A stretch of 64,000 nucleotides of DNA from Kribbella sp. VKM Ac-2568 (GCF_004345365.1 NZ_SLVF01000010.1:275075-339074), one strand, 5' to 3'; numbered from the stretch's first letter, positions 47,867-57,057 are shown. Notes: generated by a model from the letters alone, not told the origin. Translations and numbers: made by a program.

Positions 47867-49375
47867 TCAGCTGATGCGCTGCCAGGGTTTGCTGGCCCAG
47901 ACGTAGGCGAAGTCGGCGACGCTCACGGCAGTCCAACTGAGGGTGCGGCCCTGGGCGGTCCAGCGGGCCGACCACGTGGGCGGCGCGCAACCGCCGCCGT
48001 CGTACTTGGTGGTGGTGGTGAACCAGGCCGTGTTGCCTTGGACGTCGTACCACCCCTCGCACGTGGTGTACGCACCCGGGCGGTTGAGGCCGCTGATGGC
48101 GGGTTTCCAGACGTAGTGCCAGCGCCCGGCCTGCAGGGTCCAGGTCGTCACGCCGGCGTTGTTCTCGGCGTCGTGCTGGTCGAGTCCGCGGGCCAGCAGT
48201 TCGTCCACGCTGAACGCGTACCGATAGCTGCCCGGCGGCAGATCCCCTGAGGCGGCCGGGCCTGTAAGGGTGCGCCCGGGTTGCGCTATGCGCGCCTCAT
48301 CGCCCGGGTGGTGGGTGCACGCGGCCGGCACGGGGGCGGTGACTGCCTGGCCTGCGGATCGGACCAGGGTCTCGATCCGGGTCAGGGTTTTCGCGAGGGC
48401 CGGGTCGGCGCGCAAGGATACGTAAACCGGCTCGGCGGCCGCGCGGAGGGCATCGACCTGGGCCGGCGTCGCGGTCGCGATTCGTACTCCCTGGCCGCAG
48501 ACCTGCTGGATCTGCCTGGACACCTGGTCGCTCGCGTGGACCGCGGACCAGGTCGATGCGTCAGCGGCGGCGCGCGCGACCCAGTCCCGCGTCGTCGCGT
48601 CGAGCCGGCCCAGGCGGTCGGTGTTGGCGAAGACTGCCACGGTGCGCGGCCACAGCATGACGTTGGCGGTGACGAACGGCACCCACTCGTGCTGGGCCTT
48701 GTCCTGGTAGGTCCACCACATGGTCTCCAGGGCACCCAGCCCGTCGGTGTCCGGCGGCCCCAGAAACGCGATCGTGACCGGCTCCGCGCCCAGCGCGCGC
48801 AGCCCTTGCACCTGGATGGTCGAGGCGACGGTCCCGAACCGAAGTCCCCGGAAGTCGGCCGGGGTGAGCAGCGGTCTGGCCGCCGCGGCCGGCATCCGAA
48901 GCTGGTCGGCGGCCAGGGCCAGACCGGTCAACCCTTTCGCGTCCAGGCCGCTGAGCATGTCGCGCGCAACGCCGTCCTCGACCACCGCGGCTTGGGCGGC
49001 GTAGGAGTTCACCAGGAACGGCGCGTGCAACGGCTGGAACGCGGTGACCCCGACGGTGTCGAACGCACGGGTGCCGCTCCAGCCGAGATCGGCCTTGCCG
49101 GCCGCCACGTCCCGGATGACCCGCGCCTCGCTGCCCCCACCCTGCCAGCTCGGTACGACGCGCACGGTCAGCCGGCCACCCGAGACCTCTCGAACCCGAT
49201 CGACGAACCGGGCCACCGCCGGGGCACCGATCAGGCTCTCGCCGTCGTTGCTGGCCATGACGAGGACCCGCGGCTGCGCCGGACCGCCGGACTTGTCATC
49301 GGCCGCCGGGTCGCAGCCGGCCGAGAGCAACGACACCGCCAACAGCGCCGCCGTGGTGAATCGTCTCCGGTTCAT
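47867..49375 (-). CDS. TRAP-type substrate-binding lipoprotein with extra C-terminal domain
   Basis: 502 residues from the ATG at 49375. A lipoprotein signal (MNRRRFTTAALLAVSLLSAG, lipobox LSAGC) is followed by a DctP-like periplasmic-binding domain: GAPAVARFVDRVREVSGGRL, VIRDVAAGKADLGWSGTRAF, RPLLTPADFRGLRFGTVAST and later YQDKAQHEWVPFVTANVMLW. After about residue 350 comes an added beta-rich domain with a Cys pair (YTTCEGWYDVQGN, GGGCAPPTW), also seen as ligand-binding extension in actinobacterial proteins. The TRAP membrane subunits DctQ/DctM are absent, suggesting a sensor or scavenging role rather than transport. It is last in a minus-strand cluster. Confidence 0.8.
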   Translation of the reverse strand: MNRRRFTTAALLAVSLLSAGCDPAADDKSGGPAQPRVLVMASNDGESLIGAPAVARFVDRVREVSGGRLTVRVVPSWQGGGSEARVIRDVAAGKADLGWSGTRAFDTVGVTAFQPLHAPFLVNSYAAQAAVVEDGVARDMLSGLDAKGLTGLALAADQLRMPAAAARPLLTPADFRGLRFGTVASTIQVQGLRALGAEPVTIAFLGPPDTDGLGALETMWWTYQDKAQHEWVPFVTANVMLWPRTVAVFANTDRLGRLDATTRDWVARAAADASTWSAVHASDQVSRQIQQVCGQGVRIATATPAQVDALRAAAEPVYVSLRADPALAKTLTRIETLVRSAGQAVTAPVPAACTHHPGDEARIAQPGRTLTGPAASGDLPPGSYRYAFSVDELLARGLDQHDAENNAGVTTWTLQAGRWHYVWKPAISGLNRPGAYTTCEGWYDVQGNTAWFTTTTKYDGGGCAPPTWSARWTAQGRTLSWTAVSVADFAYVWASKPWQRIS

Positions 49376-49411
49376 CGCTCTCCTTCGAGGAGTGGCGTCA
49401 GCATCGTCCTT

Positions 49412-50074
49412 CTAGACGCCGAGCGCGGTGCAGACCTTGGCGAACTCCACGGCCGGATCCCCGAGCGCGATGTCCCACCGACCCTTGAAGTCGAAGTCGT
49501 CGCCCTGGGACGTGGTCTTCTTCTGACCCACGTCCAACACCAGGAGACCAGCGTTCGGCGACTTGAAGAAGGTGTCGATGCCCTGCTTCTGCGTGAGGCG
49601 CGTGTCGAGATCGCCCGGGGTGCCGAACGTCGTGATCCACGTCATGGTCAGCCGCCCCGTGACCACATTCGTGGCGCTCGGGTCGGCTAGCGGTGTGAGC
49701 GACTCGTTCGACGCGAGGTGGATGAGCCGTCTGACCTCCAGGTAGTCGCCGGTCGCGGCGTTGTAGCTGTAGTACCGGGTCTGGCTTCGGGTGAAGGTTC
49801 CGTTGATGCTGTACAGCGGGACGGAGCACCAGTCGCCGGGGCCGTCGGTCAGGTCCCACGAGATCGAAAGCGCGCCGTCGCACTGGACGTCGCTGCCGGT
49901 CATCTGGCAAGACCACGCGGTCCCCTCGTCCGAGGACGCGATCGGATTCGGCACCAGCCGTGGATCAGCAGGGCTGATCGTGGTGGACGCCCCCGCGGCG
50001 TTTCCCGCCGTCAGGACCAGCAGCGCGGTGGTGGCGATCAGCAATAGCACGCGACGACGACGCAGAGATCGCAT
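49412..50074 (-). CDS. Secreted hypothetical protein
   Basis: 220 residues from the ATG at 50074. Signal peptide MRSLRRRRVLLLIATTALLV ending near AAGA-ST. The mature part is beta-rich with cysteines in WSCQMTGSDVQCDGALS, DWCSVPLYSINGTFTRSQT and a late AKVCTALG, probably disulfide-paired. The segment FTRSQTRYYSYNAATGDYLE recalls extracellular binding proteins, but no family is evident. It stands 37 bases upstream of the TRAP-type lipoprotein and about 95 bases after the response regulator, likely in the same transcript. Confidence 0.7.
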   Translation of the reverse strand: MRSLRRRRVLLLIATTALLVLTAGNAAGASTTISPADPRLVPNPIASSDEGTAWSCQMTGSDVQCDGALSISWDLTDGPGDWCSVPLYSINGTFTRSQTRYYSYNAATGDYLEVRRLIHLASNESLTPLADPSATNVVTGRLTMTWITTFGTPGDLDTRLTQKQGIDTFFKSPNAGLLVLDVGQKKTTSQGDDFDFKGRWDIALGDPAVEFAKVCTALGV

Positions 50075-50168
50075 GGTGGTTCCCTTCTGGGTGTGGCTGA
50101 CGTTTGGTCGCCTCTCACACTGGCGGCTCAGCCCCGCGGCGTCGTCGGGAGCAGCCCCGACAAGGGCA

Positions 50169-50822
50169 TCAGGGTGCGCCCTTACGCAGGTAGGCCAGGA
50201 CGGCGAGGACCCGGCGGTGTCCCTCGGCCTCCTCGGACAGGCCGAGCTTGGTGAAGACCCGGCTGATATGGGTCTCCACGGTCTTGGGCTGCAGCGACAG
50301 CATCCGGCAGATCGTGGCGTTCGACCGTCCCTCGGCCATCAATGCCAGTACCTCCCGTTCGCGCGCGGTCAGGTCGTCCAGGGGGTTGTGGCGCCGGGCG
50401 CGTGACAGCAGCCTGCTCACGATCGCCGGATCGATCACGCACTCACCGGCCACCACCCGATGTAGCGCGTCGGCAAGGGTCGCGGCATGGGCGATCCGGT
50501 CCTTCAGCAGGTATCCGACGCTCGCCGGGTTCTCCTCGGCAAGCCGGATCGCGTAAGAGGAGTCGAGGTACTGCGAGAGCACCAGAACAGCGACTCCTGG
50601 ATGCTCCGTGCGGATCCGGCGCGCCGCGAGGATACCCTCGTCGGAATGCGTCGGCGGCATTCGGATGTCGATCACGGCGGCATCCGGCTGCGTCCGGCTC
50701 ACCAGCCGCAACAACTCCTCGGCGTCAGCGGCCTGCCCGACGGTCTCTATGCCCGCCTCCGCCAGCAGCGCCGAAAGTCCGGAACGAATCAGCATCGCGT
50801 CGTCGGCGATCACGACCCGCAC
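50169..50822 (-). CDS. NarL/LuxR-family response regulator
   Basis: 217 residues. The GTG start at 50822 lies inside the end of the kinase gene (13-base overlap). Receiver domain: acidic pair D7/D8 in VVIADDAML, phosphoacceptor D52 in AAVIDIRMPP, and the conserved Lys in GYLLKDRI. The C-terminal LuxR helix-turn-helix reads DDLTAREREVLALMAEGRSN, ATICRMLSLQPKTVETHISR. This is the output partner of the canonical kinase upstream. It probably drives the two secreted-protein genes downstream. Confidence 0.92.
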   Translation of the reverse strand: MRVVIADDAMLIRSGLSALLAEAGIETVGQAADAEELLRLVSRTQPDAAVIDIRMPPTHSDEGILAARRIRTEHPGVAVLVLSQYLDSSYAIRLAEENPASVGYLLKDRIAHAATLADALHRVVAGECVIDPAIVSRLLSRARRHNPLDDLTAREREVLALMAEGRSNATICRMLSLQPKTVETHISRVFTKLGLSEEAEGHRRVLAVLAYLRKGAP

Positions 50823-52507
50823 GGAAGCTCCAGCCGGACCCGGGTGCCGCCGCTGTTCTCCGGCTCGACCGTGAGCTCACCGGCGAGCGCGCGTACCTGG
50901 TCGGCGAGCTCGGTGACGGTTGGACGGAGACCAGGCGTCGCGTCGTCCCGGACGTCGATGACCAGCCGGCCGTCGCGCTCGTGCCCGGACACGCTCACCT
51001 GCGTCGCATCCCTGCGGCGCGCCTCGGCGATCGCCGCCGCGATCACCAGGTACGCCGTGGTCTCCACGGGTCCGGTGTACTGGCCCGCGGGCAGTGTGTC
51101 CAGGCTGACCGGCAGGTCGGTGGAGGACTCGGCCAGGTCGAGCACGGCGCCGGACAGTCCGGCGTCGGCCAGCACCGCCGGGTAGATGCCCCGAGCCACG
51201 CGCCGCAACTCTTCGACGGTGGCTCGGGTCAGCGCCTCCGCTCGTGCGGCCGGACCGGGCTGCCCATCTCCGTTCAGGCGCTGCCCGAGCATCCGGACAA
51301 GCAGCGCCAGCGACACCACTCGCTGCTGGGCGCCATCGTGGAGGTTGCGCTCCAGCCGACGCCGCTCGAGCTGGGCCCGCTCCACGATCCGGGACCGGGA
51401 CAGCTGCAGCTCGCGCAACTCGGCCAGGGCCGCCGCCCGTAACTGCTCATTCTCCAGGGCCAGCCGCAGCGCAGCCCCCAGCGCCTGGTCCAGGCCCTCG
51501 CCGTTCACCGCCTCGGAGTGCATGAGCGCCGCGACCGGTTGCCCGCGCCGCCTCACGGGGGTCACCTGCCTGTCACCAGCCGTCGTCGCCTCCGCCGCTT
51601 CCCCCTCGGCGTTCACGTACCAGGCCCTCGCAGGCGCCCAGTACCGCACCTGCAGTCCATGGTCAGCGACGGCGTCACGCAACGCCCCAGCCAGCGCGCC
51701 CGGCGCCGGCGCCGACTCCAGCTCACCCGCCAGCCGGGCCAGCCGCCTGCTCAACCGCCGCTGCCCCAAGCGGTCCCGGATCAGCACGAGCGCGAGGGCG
51801 ACGGCGCCCGCCTGGGCGAGCAGGAAGCAGACCAGGTACGCCGAGTCGGCGGCCGCCTCGGGCCGGACAAGTCGCAGTATCCCCGGCACGATCAGCCCCG
51901 CCGCAAGCGCCGACGCGCCGACGAACCAAGGCAGTTCGTGGAGCAGACGGCCGCGTCCCCGGGAAAGGCAGACCCCGGCCGCCCACAGCGCGCCGGATAC
52001 GGTCAGGACGACGCCGGCGGCCTCCAGCCACCGGCCGGGTCCTGTCATGCCGGGGATCAGCACCGGATTGTGGTCGCACCGGCGCCAGCAGTCCGGATCG
52101 AGGAAGGGGTCGACGAGCAGCAGCCGGGCTGCCGCCCCCAGCAATCCACCCGCCGCCACGAGCACGACCGCAGCCCGCGACGACGCCAGCAGCCCGATCA
52201 CGATCAACGCCGGAAGAAGGCGGGACCAGGCATCGGCCACCGCGCTCAGTACGGCCGGGCCGGACGTCCAGCCCGCCAACTCGGGGACGAGCCAGGTGGC
52301 GCCGGACACCGCAACCGCGAGCCCGCCGACGCCGAGCGGCCGCAGCGCGGCCACCGTGAGCAGGGCCAACGCCGCCGCGACCTCCGACCACAGCAGCCAC
52401 CACGCCGAGCCGCCGTAGGTGGTGTCCGGCAGCCGCCGGGTCAAAGGCGCGGTAAACGCGAGCAGACCCAGCCCCAGCGGCCACACGAGCAGACGAAACG
52501 CCCTCAT
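50810..52507 (-). CDS. NarL-type sensor histidine kinase (canonical)
   Basis: 565 residues from the ATG at 52507, which overlaps the upstream stop (ATGA). About ten membrane helices form a large N-terminal sensor, then a GAF-like region with YWAPARAWYVNAEGEAAEAT. The HisKA_3 dimerisation helix is normal: ERRRLERNLHDGAQQRVVSL with phosphoacceptor H390. The HATPase is partly atypical: the N-box region reads TTAYLVIAAAIAEARRRDAT, where the usual Asn is not evident, while the DVRDDATPG (G1) and the final GGTRVRLELP strand are kept. It should phosphorylate the overlapping response regulator. Confidence 0.88.
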   Translation of the reverse strand: MRAFRLLVWPLGLGLLAFTAPLTRRLPDTTYGGSAWWLLWSEVAAALALLTVAALRPLGVGGLAVAVSGATWLVPELAGWTSGPAVLSAVADAWSRLLPALIVIGLLASSRAAVVLVAAGGLLGAAARLLLVDPFLDPDCWRRCDHNPVLIPGMTGPGRWLEAAGVVLTVSGALWAAGVCLSRGRGRLLHELPWFVGASALAAGLIVPGILRLVRPEAAADSAYLVCFLLAQAGAVALALVLIRDRLGQRRLSRRLARLAGELESAPAPGALAGALRDAVADHGLQVRYWAPARAWYVNAEGEAAEATTAGDRQVTPVRRRGQPVAALMHSEAVNGEGLDQALGAALRLALENEQLRAAALAELRELQLSRSRIVERAQLERRRLERNLHDGAQQRVVSLALLVRMLGQRLNGDGQPGPAARAEALTRATVEELRRVARGIYPAVLADAGLSGAVLDLAESSTDLPVSLDTLPAGQYTGPVETTAYLVIAAAIAEARRRDATQVSVSGHERDGRLVIDVRDDATPGLRPTVTELADQVRALAGELTVEPENSGGTRVRLELPCGS

Positions 52508-53826
52508 CTCAGCGGCACCCGGATCCGCACTTCTGTGCCGCCGCCAGGAGCGGGTCGCACCGCCACCGCGCCACCGACCGCGGCGAGCCGATCCACCAAG
52601 CCGGCCAGGCCCCCGCCGGGCACGATCCGCGCCCCGCCCAACCCGTCGTCTCGTACGGTGGCCACCAACTCCTGCGGGCCGGCCCGGACGTTGACCGTGG
52701 CCTGCGTGGCCCGCGCATGCTTGGTCAGGTTGGTCAGTGCCTCGGTGCACGCGTACCACAGCGCTGTCTCGGCCGGCATCGGGAAACGGCCCTCCGGTGC
52801 GGACACCGCGGTCGGCACAGCGCTGCGCGCGGCAAGTTCGGTCAGCGCCGTTGCCAAGCCATGTGCCGCCAGGGTTCGCGGATGCAGCCCGCGCGCCAAC
52901 TGGTCGAGGTCCTCACGGACGTGGGCCACCCCGTCGACGCAGGCGGCTGTCAGCTCGCGGGTCGTGCCGTCGGCGGCGCGGCCGAGCGCACCCAGCACGG
53001 AAGTGAGCTCATCGAGATAGGCCAACGCGCCGTCCGCGAGGATCCGCTCCAGCCTTCGCCGTTCGTTCTCAGCGGTCTCCACCAAACGGGTCCGGGAGGC
53101 TCGCACCTCCTCGACCTTGGCGCGGAGGTCGGCGTGCAACGCGGCGTTGGACTCCAGCAGCGCCACTGCGGAATTCAGGGCGGCGCGATCCCCCGGGTGG
53201 GTGGACGTACTCGCCTCGCCGCGCAGCGCCGCCAGGGTCTCGCCTGGCGTCGCGTCGGACAGTTCGATCACGGCGTCGGTCTCCCTCGACCACGAACGCA
53301 GCACCAGTCCGTTCACCAACACCGCTCCGGCTACCACGACCAGCCCCGTGTACCCGGCGATCAGCACATCGGCGCCTACCGCGCCCGGCCACCATCCCAA
53401 CCGCACCACCGCAGGTGCGGCCAGGCTCAGCGCGAGCACCGCGACGGCCCGCGACGAGGTGCGGCTTGCCACCGTTCGGCCCCACGCCGGACGAGACCAC
53501 CGGCGCCACCCCTCGACCGCGATCAGCCCGGCCAGCGCCAGGGCCAGGCCCGGCGATCCGCCGACCGGCGGCACGAGCGCGGCGACCCACGAGGCAGCCA
53601 GCAGGAACCGTGCGTAGCGGCCGGGGACACGACCGTCCGGATAAGCAAGCGCGGCGTGCAGCATCAGCGGCCGGTGGATCAGCAGCAGATGGCTGTCGAG
53701 ATTCCCGGCGAACCAGCCGACCGCGGCCAACGCGGCCAGGACCGCGAACCGGCGCGAACTCCGCCACCCGGCAACGGCCACCGCCAGCCAGGAGATCCCG
53801 GCAACAGCGTCCAGCCAGGCCAGCAT
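52504..53826 (-). CDS. Histidine-kinase-like protein lacking the phosphoacceptor His
   Basis: 440 residues from the ATG at 53826. Around six to eight membrane helices, including HLLLIHRPLMLHAALAYPDG, a coiled-coil linker, then a HisKA_3 helix reading ENERRRLERILADGALAYLD. In the family this is LERDLHDGAQ; the invariant His is Ala here (A264), and GAQ is altered. The HATPase half is well kept: LWYACTEALTNLTKHARATQ (N box), VRDDGLGGARI (G1) and GGGLAGLVDRLAAVGGAV (G2). It thus may bind ATP but cannot carry the phosphate, and could act in a heterodimer with the canonical kinase encoded next to it. Confidence 0.85.
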   Translation of the reverse strand: MLAWLDAVAGISWLAVAVAGWRSSRRFAVLAALAAVGWFAGNLDSHLLLIHRPLMLHAALAYPDGRVPGRYARFLLAASWVAALVPPVGGSPGLALALAGLIAVEGWRRWSRPAWGRTVASRTSSRAVAVLALSLAAPAVVRLGWWPGAVGADVLIAGYTGLVVVAGAVLVNGLVLRSWSRETDAVIELSDATPGETLAALRGEASTSTHPGDRAALNSAVALLESNAALHADLRAKVEEVRASRTRLVETAENERRRLERILADGALAYLDELTSVLGALGRAADGTTRELTAACVDGVAHVREDLDQLARGLHPRTLAAHGLATALTELAARSAVPTAVSAPEGRFPMPAETALWYACTEALTNLTKHARATQATVNVRAGPQELVATVRDDGLGGARIVPGGGLAGLVDRLAAVGGAVAVRPAPGGGTEVRIRVPLR

Positions 53827-53832
53827 CGTCCC

Positions 53833-54186
53833 TCACCTGATGAGCTCGGTCACGGCTGCACCTGACAGCTCATGCTTGGCCAGAAACCCAGCCGCTGGGC
53901 TGTCCCGAACCCGCCGGCGCAGATCGGCGATCGGCCGGCTGGAGATCAGCACCACCACAGGCGGCCCAGGCATCTGCGCCAGGAGCTCGGCGACGGCGAA
54001 CCCGTCCATGTCCGGCAGGTGCACGTCGAGCAGGACGATACGCGGTCGCAACCGGGCGACAGCGGAAACGGCGTCACCGCCGTCGACCGCGTCACCGACG
54101 ACGTCGAAGCCCTCGCTCTCCAGCATGGCCCGGGCAATCGCGCGGAACCCGTCGTGATCATCCACGATCAGAATCCGCGAGCGCAT
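53833..54186 (-). CDS. Stand-alone receiver-domain protein
   Basis: 117 residues from the ATG at 54186 (GAGG upstream). A complete CheY-like receiver: acidic pair D9/D10 in ILIVDDHDG, phosphoacceptor D54 in VLLDVHLPDMDG, switch Ser in VVVLISSR and Lys in AGFLAKHELSG. There is no output domain. It is the first gene of the cluster, six bases before the kinase-like gene without phosphoacceptor, and may be an accessory phosphate sink or regulator of the two kinases. Confidence 0.88.
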   Translation of the reverse strand: MRSRILIVDDHDGFRAIARAMLESEGFDVVGDAVDGGDAVSAVARLRPRIVLLDVHLPDMDGFAVAELLAQMPGPPVVVLISSRPIADLRRRVRDSPAAGFLAKHELSGAAVTELIR

Positions 54187-54747
54187 ACACGCATCCTCGC
54201 CCCTGACCTGACGAGCCGTCATCAGGGCTGGCCCGGACGGCTCCGATCCCCCCGCTGTCATCGGCTGGACCTGCCGGACCTAGCAAGGAGCGCCCCGGTG
54301 TGGACACTGGCCGGGATCACGTCATCTGAACCGTCATCCGGCCAACCGGAGGGCGTGTGTGGCTAGCGTGCAGACCCTCCTCGGACACCCATCACCGGCC
54401 CTCCCGAACAGCCCGGCCGCCGGGCTGGCGCCGAGCTACTGATGAACACGTTGGCGCTCCATCCCGATCGAGTGTCGAGAAACGATCGATTCTCAACACC
54501 CCAATCTCATCGTGCCGGTTGCGCAGTACTCACGTCCAACTGCACCGCCGCGCGGAAGTCGCCGATCTCGTCGGCGACGTCGACGACGGCCAGGACCATC
54601 GCCAGTCGATCAAGCTGGTCACCCAGGTTGGCAGCGATGGTCAGCGACTCGGCCGAGCGCTCAAAAGACTGCTCGACCCGAGCTCGAATCCTGATCGATT
54701 CCGGCGACCAACTCCTTGTGTACGCCGCGACAGCCCAACCGCTGGAA
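54187..54747. other. Promoter side of the signalling cluster plus a possible gene fragment
   Basis: Upstream of the lone receiver gene. At 54507-54720 the minus strand reads like the end of a helical protein (IRIRARVEQSFERSAESLTI, AANLGDQLDRLAMVLAVVDV, ADEIGDFRAAVQLDV) and stops next to copy 2 of the 20-bp repeat; no start is visible. I call it a likely stump, family unknown. Confidence 0.4.
54481..54500 (+). repeat. 20-bp repeat, copy 2
   Basis: AACGATCGATTCTCAACACC, identical over all 20 bases to copy 3 at 57568-57587. It adjoins the end of a gene-like stump on the minus strand (54507-54720). Confidence 0.7.
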
Positions 54748-57057
54748 TCAGCGTTTGCGGTAGGTGGCGGTGTAGGTGGTGTTGACGGCGGGGGCGGTGA
54801 TGGTGTGGCTTTGCGGGCCGCCGTCGGACCAGGAGGTGAACCAATAGGTGGACTTGTTGAAGGGTTGTGGGGACGGGGCGCTGACGGAGTTGGCGGAGCC
54901 GACGACGACCGTGACGGAGAACGGGGTCGAGCGGGGCGCCTCGTTGACGACAAGGTTGGTGAGGTTGAGGCCGCCAGGCGTGGTCTTGAACGTGAGTACG
55001 ACGGTTCGCGGGTTCAACCGGAGACTGGTTGTCGACGTCAGTCCGGATGAGTCCCTCTCGGTCAACGTCAGTTCGATCCAGCACGGGTATGCATGGTCGG
55101 GCGCGGTGAACGAACCACTGGCGACGCCGTTGATCGTCTGCAGGAGATGCGCGTGGCAGTCGGTCGGGGTGATGCAGTGATTCATGTTCACGGCCCAGCT
55201 CAACGAAGACGCCGGAAGCGTTCCGTCCTGTACGTCGGTTGCGTGGCCGGTGAACGGGATCGGGTCGCCGACCTTCCAGGTGAGTGACGCCGCGGGCGAA
55301 TCGATCACAACGGTCGGCGCGGTATTGCCAGCCGTGACGGTCACCGACGTGGTGTCGCTCGCGCCTTGGTCATCCGTCACCCGAAGCGCTGGATGATAGA
55401 CGCCCGAAGACGAATAGGTGTACGACGTCGTCGTACCGGTCGCGTCACCAAAGGTCCCGTCGCCGTTGAGATCCCACGAGTACGTGAGCGGACGGCCTTC
55501 CGGGTCGGATGAGCTGGTGCCGTCGAAGTTGACCGTCAGTGGGACCGCGCCACTGGCCGGGTTTGCGGTGAAGGCAGCATTCGGCGCCTGGTTGGCGGCG
55601 GTGAAGGTGATCCGGTGGACCGAACCGTTCTCCATGTCGACGTAGAACAGGTCGCCACCGGGGCCGATCTTCAGGTCGACCGGATGCCCGGCCGCGCCGC
55701 CGGCCGCGTCGACACCCACGAACGACTGCAGTCTGGCCGGATCAGGCAGTCCGTTCGTACCAGGCAGCATCGCCCAGATTTCGTTGCGCGAGTGGTCGGC
55801 GAAGAAGAGTGCGCCGTTGTACTGCGCCGGATACGACCCGCTTTGGTAGAACGCGATGCCCGTGATCGACGAACCACCGGTGCGGCAGCCGGTGTAGTTC
55901 ACCACGCAGGCGTTGTGGTTATAGGCGTAGTACGGCGCAACGACCGAGCCAGGCGTCGAGTAGAGCGATTGGCACGAGGTGAGGCCGGCACCCTGGTAGC
56001 CGCTCTGAGCGCCTGAGCCTTCGTAGCACGGCCAGCCGAAGTTGGTGGCCGTGGTCGGTGACACCACCCGGTTGATCTCTTCCCAAGCGCTCCAGCCGAC
56101 GTCGCCGACCCACAGTTCGTCAGTGCCCGGGCGTTGAGTCATCCGGAACGGATTGCGTACTCCGTAGGACACGATGCGCCGCGCGTTCGGGTCGGTCGAC
56201 GAGAAGAACGGGTTTCCGGGTACGCCGGCACCGGTCGCCGGGTCGAGGCGCAGGATCGCTCCGTCGAGCGTCGCCGGCCCGGTGGGACGCCGTACGCTCT
56301 GACTCCGCAGCGCTCCACCTTGCGCTCCGGGCGGGCTCAGCGCAGTACCAACCGCACCTGGCGGATCGCCACACGGGTTGGCCTGATCGCCGGCGTACGT
56401 CGCGCCGTACTGCCCGTAGTCGACATTGTTGAAGCTGGCACCGTCGCCGGCGCTGGCGTACAGGTAGCCGTCGCGTCCGAACAGGAGCGTGCCGACGGAG
56501 TGGCTCGGGTACTGCTGGCACCAGTCGTTGATGAGGACCTGTTCGCTGCCCGTCATGACGTTTCCGCTGATCTGGAGTCGCGACAGGCGCGCCGACACCA
56601 GGCATCCGTCGGTGGTCGGGCCGGGTGGTGTCGGACAGGCGTCGTTCCAGGTCGGCGCCGTACTGCCGATTGGCGCTTCGTACGCGTAAAGCACGTAAAC
56701 AAAGGGGTTTGCCGGGAAGTTGGGCGGGATCGCGAAGCCGAGGAGGCCGCGGTCCCAGTAGTCGTTGACCTGTGTCCTGAGGTCGGCCACCGTCACCGGG
56801 TTCGTGTCCGTCAGGCTCTGGAAGACCTTGATCACGCCGTTCTTCTGGCCGACGAAGATCCGCCCGTCGGGTGCGAACTGCAGCACCGTCGGGTTGGTCA
56901 ACCCGCTCAGTACGACGCTGTCGCGGAACCCGGTCGGCAACGTCGAAGCCCCTGCCGGACCGGTCCCGACCTGCGTGAGCAACGCGGCGCCCAGCAACAT
57001 CGCCGCGACCGCGCTGACCAGCCCGCGCCTACGCGTGGCAAATCCCAGACGCACCAT
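54748..57057 (-). CDS. Secreted glucose/sorbosone-dehydrogenase-like protein with PKD domain
   Basis: 769 residues from the ATG at 57057. A signal peptide (LVSAVAAMLLGAALLTQVG) precedes a six-bladed beta-propeller of the PQQ-dependent sugar dehydrogenase class: GLTNPTVLQFAPDGRIFVGQ, YWDRGLLGFAIPPNF, GTLLFGRDGYLYASAGDG, ARRIVSYGVRNPFRMTQRPG, WVGDVGWSAWEEINRV, FFADHSRNEIWAMLPG and GHPVDLKIGPGGDLFYVDME. A PKD domain follows (NQAPNAAFTANPASGAVPLT, DPEGRPLTYSWDLNGDGTF), then an Ig-like segment and a final beta domain ending in TYTATYRKR. It should oxidise sugars or bind carbohydrate outside the cell. Confidence 0.88.
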   Translation of the reverse strand: MVRLGFATRRRGLVSAVAAMLLGAALLTQVGTGPAGASTLPTGFRDSVVLSGLTNPTVLQFAPDGRIFVGQKNGVIKVFQSLTDTNPVTVADLRTQVNDYWDRGLLGFAIPPNFPANPFVYVLYAYEAPIGSTAPTWNDACPTPPGPTTDGCLVSARLSRLQISGNVMTGSEQVLINDWCQQYPSHSVGTLLFGRDGYLYASAGDGASFNNVDYGQYGATYAGDQANPCGDPPGAVGTALSPPGAQGGALRSQSVRRPTGPATLDGAILRLDPATGAGVPGNPFFSSTDPNARRIVSYGVRNPFRMTQRPGTDELWVGDVGWSAWEEINRVVSPTTATNFGWPCYEGSGAQSGYQGAGLTSCQSLYSTPGSVVAPYYAYNHNACVVNYTGCRTGGSSITGIAFYQSGSYPAQYNGALFFADHSRNEIWAMLPGTNGLPDPARLQSFVGVDAAGGAAGHPVDLKIGPGGDLFYVDMENGSVHRITFTAANQAPNAAFTANPASGAVPLTVNFDGTSSSDPEGRPLTYSWDLNGDGTFGDATGTTTSYTYSSSGVYHPALRVTDDQGASDTTSVTVTAGNTAPTVVIDSPAASLTWKVGDPIPFTGHATDVQDGTLPASSLSWAVNMNHCITPTDCHAHLLQTINGVASGSFTAPDHAYPCWIELTLTERDSSGLTSTTSLRLNPRTVVLTFKTTPGGLNLTNLVVNEAPRSTPFSVTVVVGSANSVSAPSPQPFNKSTYWFTSWSDGGPQSHTITAPAVNTTYTATYRKR

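Noticed and set aside
50097..50168. Short inverted repeat (GTCGGG / CCCGAC) after the response regulator gene as terminator
   Set aside because: Only six base pairs, not followed by T's, and the downstream genes run in the same direction close by, so I do not count it as a terminator.
51518..53020. 500-codon plus-strand frame opposite the two histidine kinases
   Set aside because: Low-complexity Arg/Gln/Pro text; the minus strand carries kinase motifs in order.
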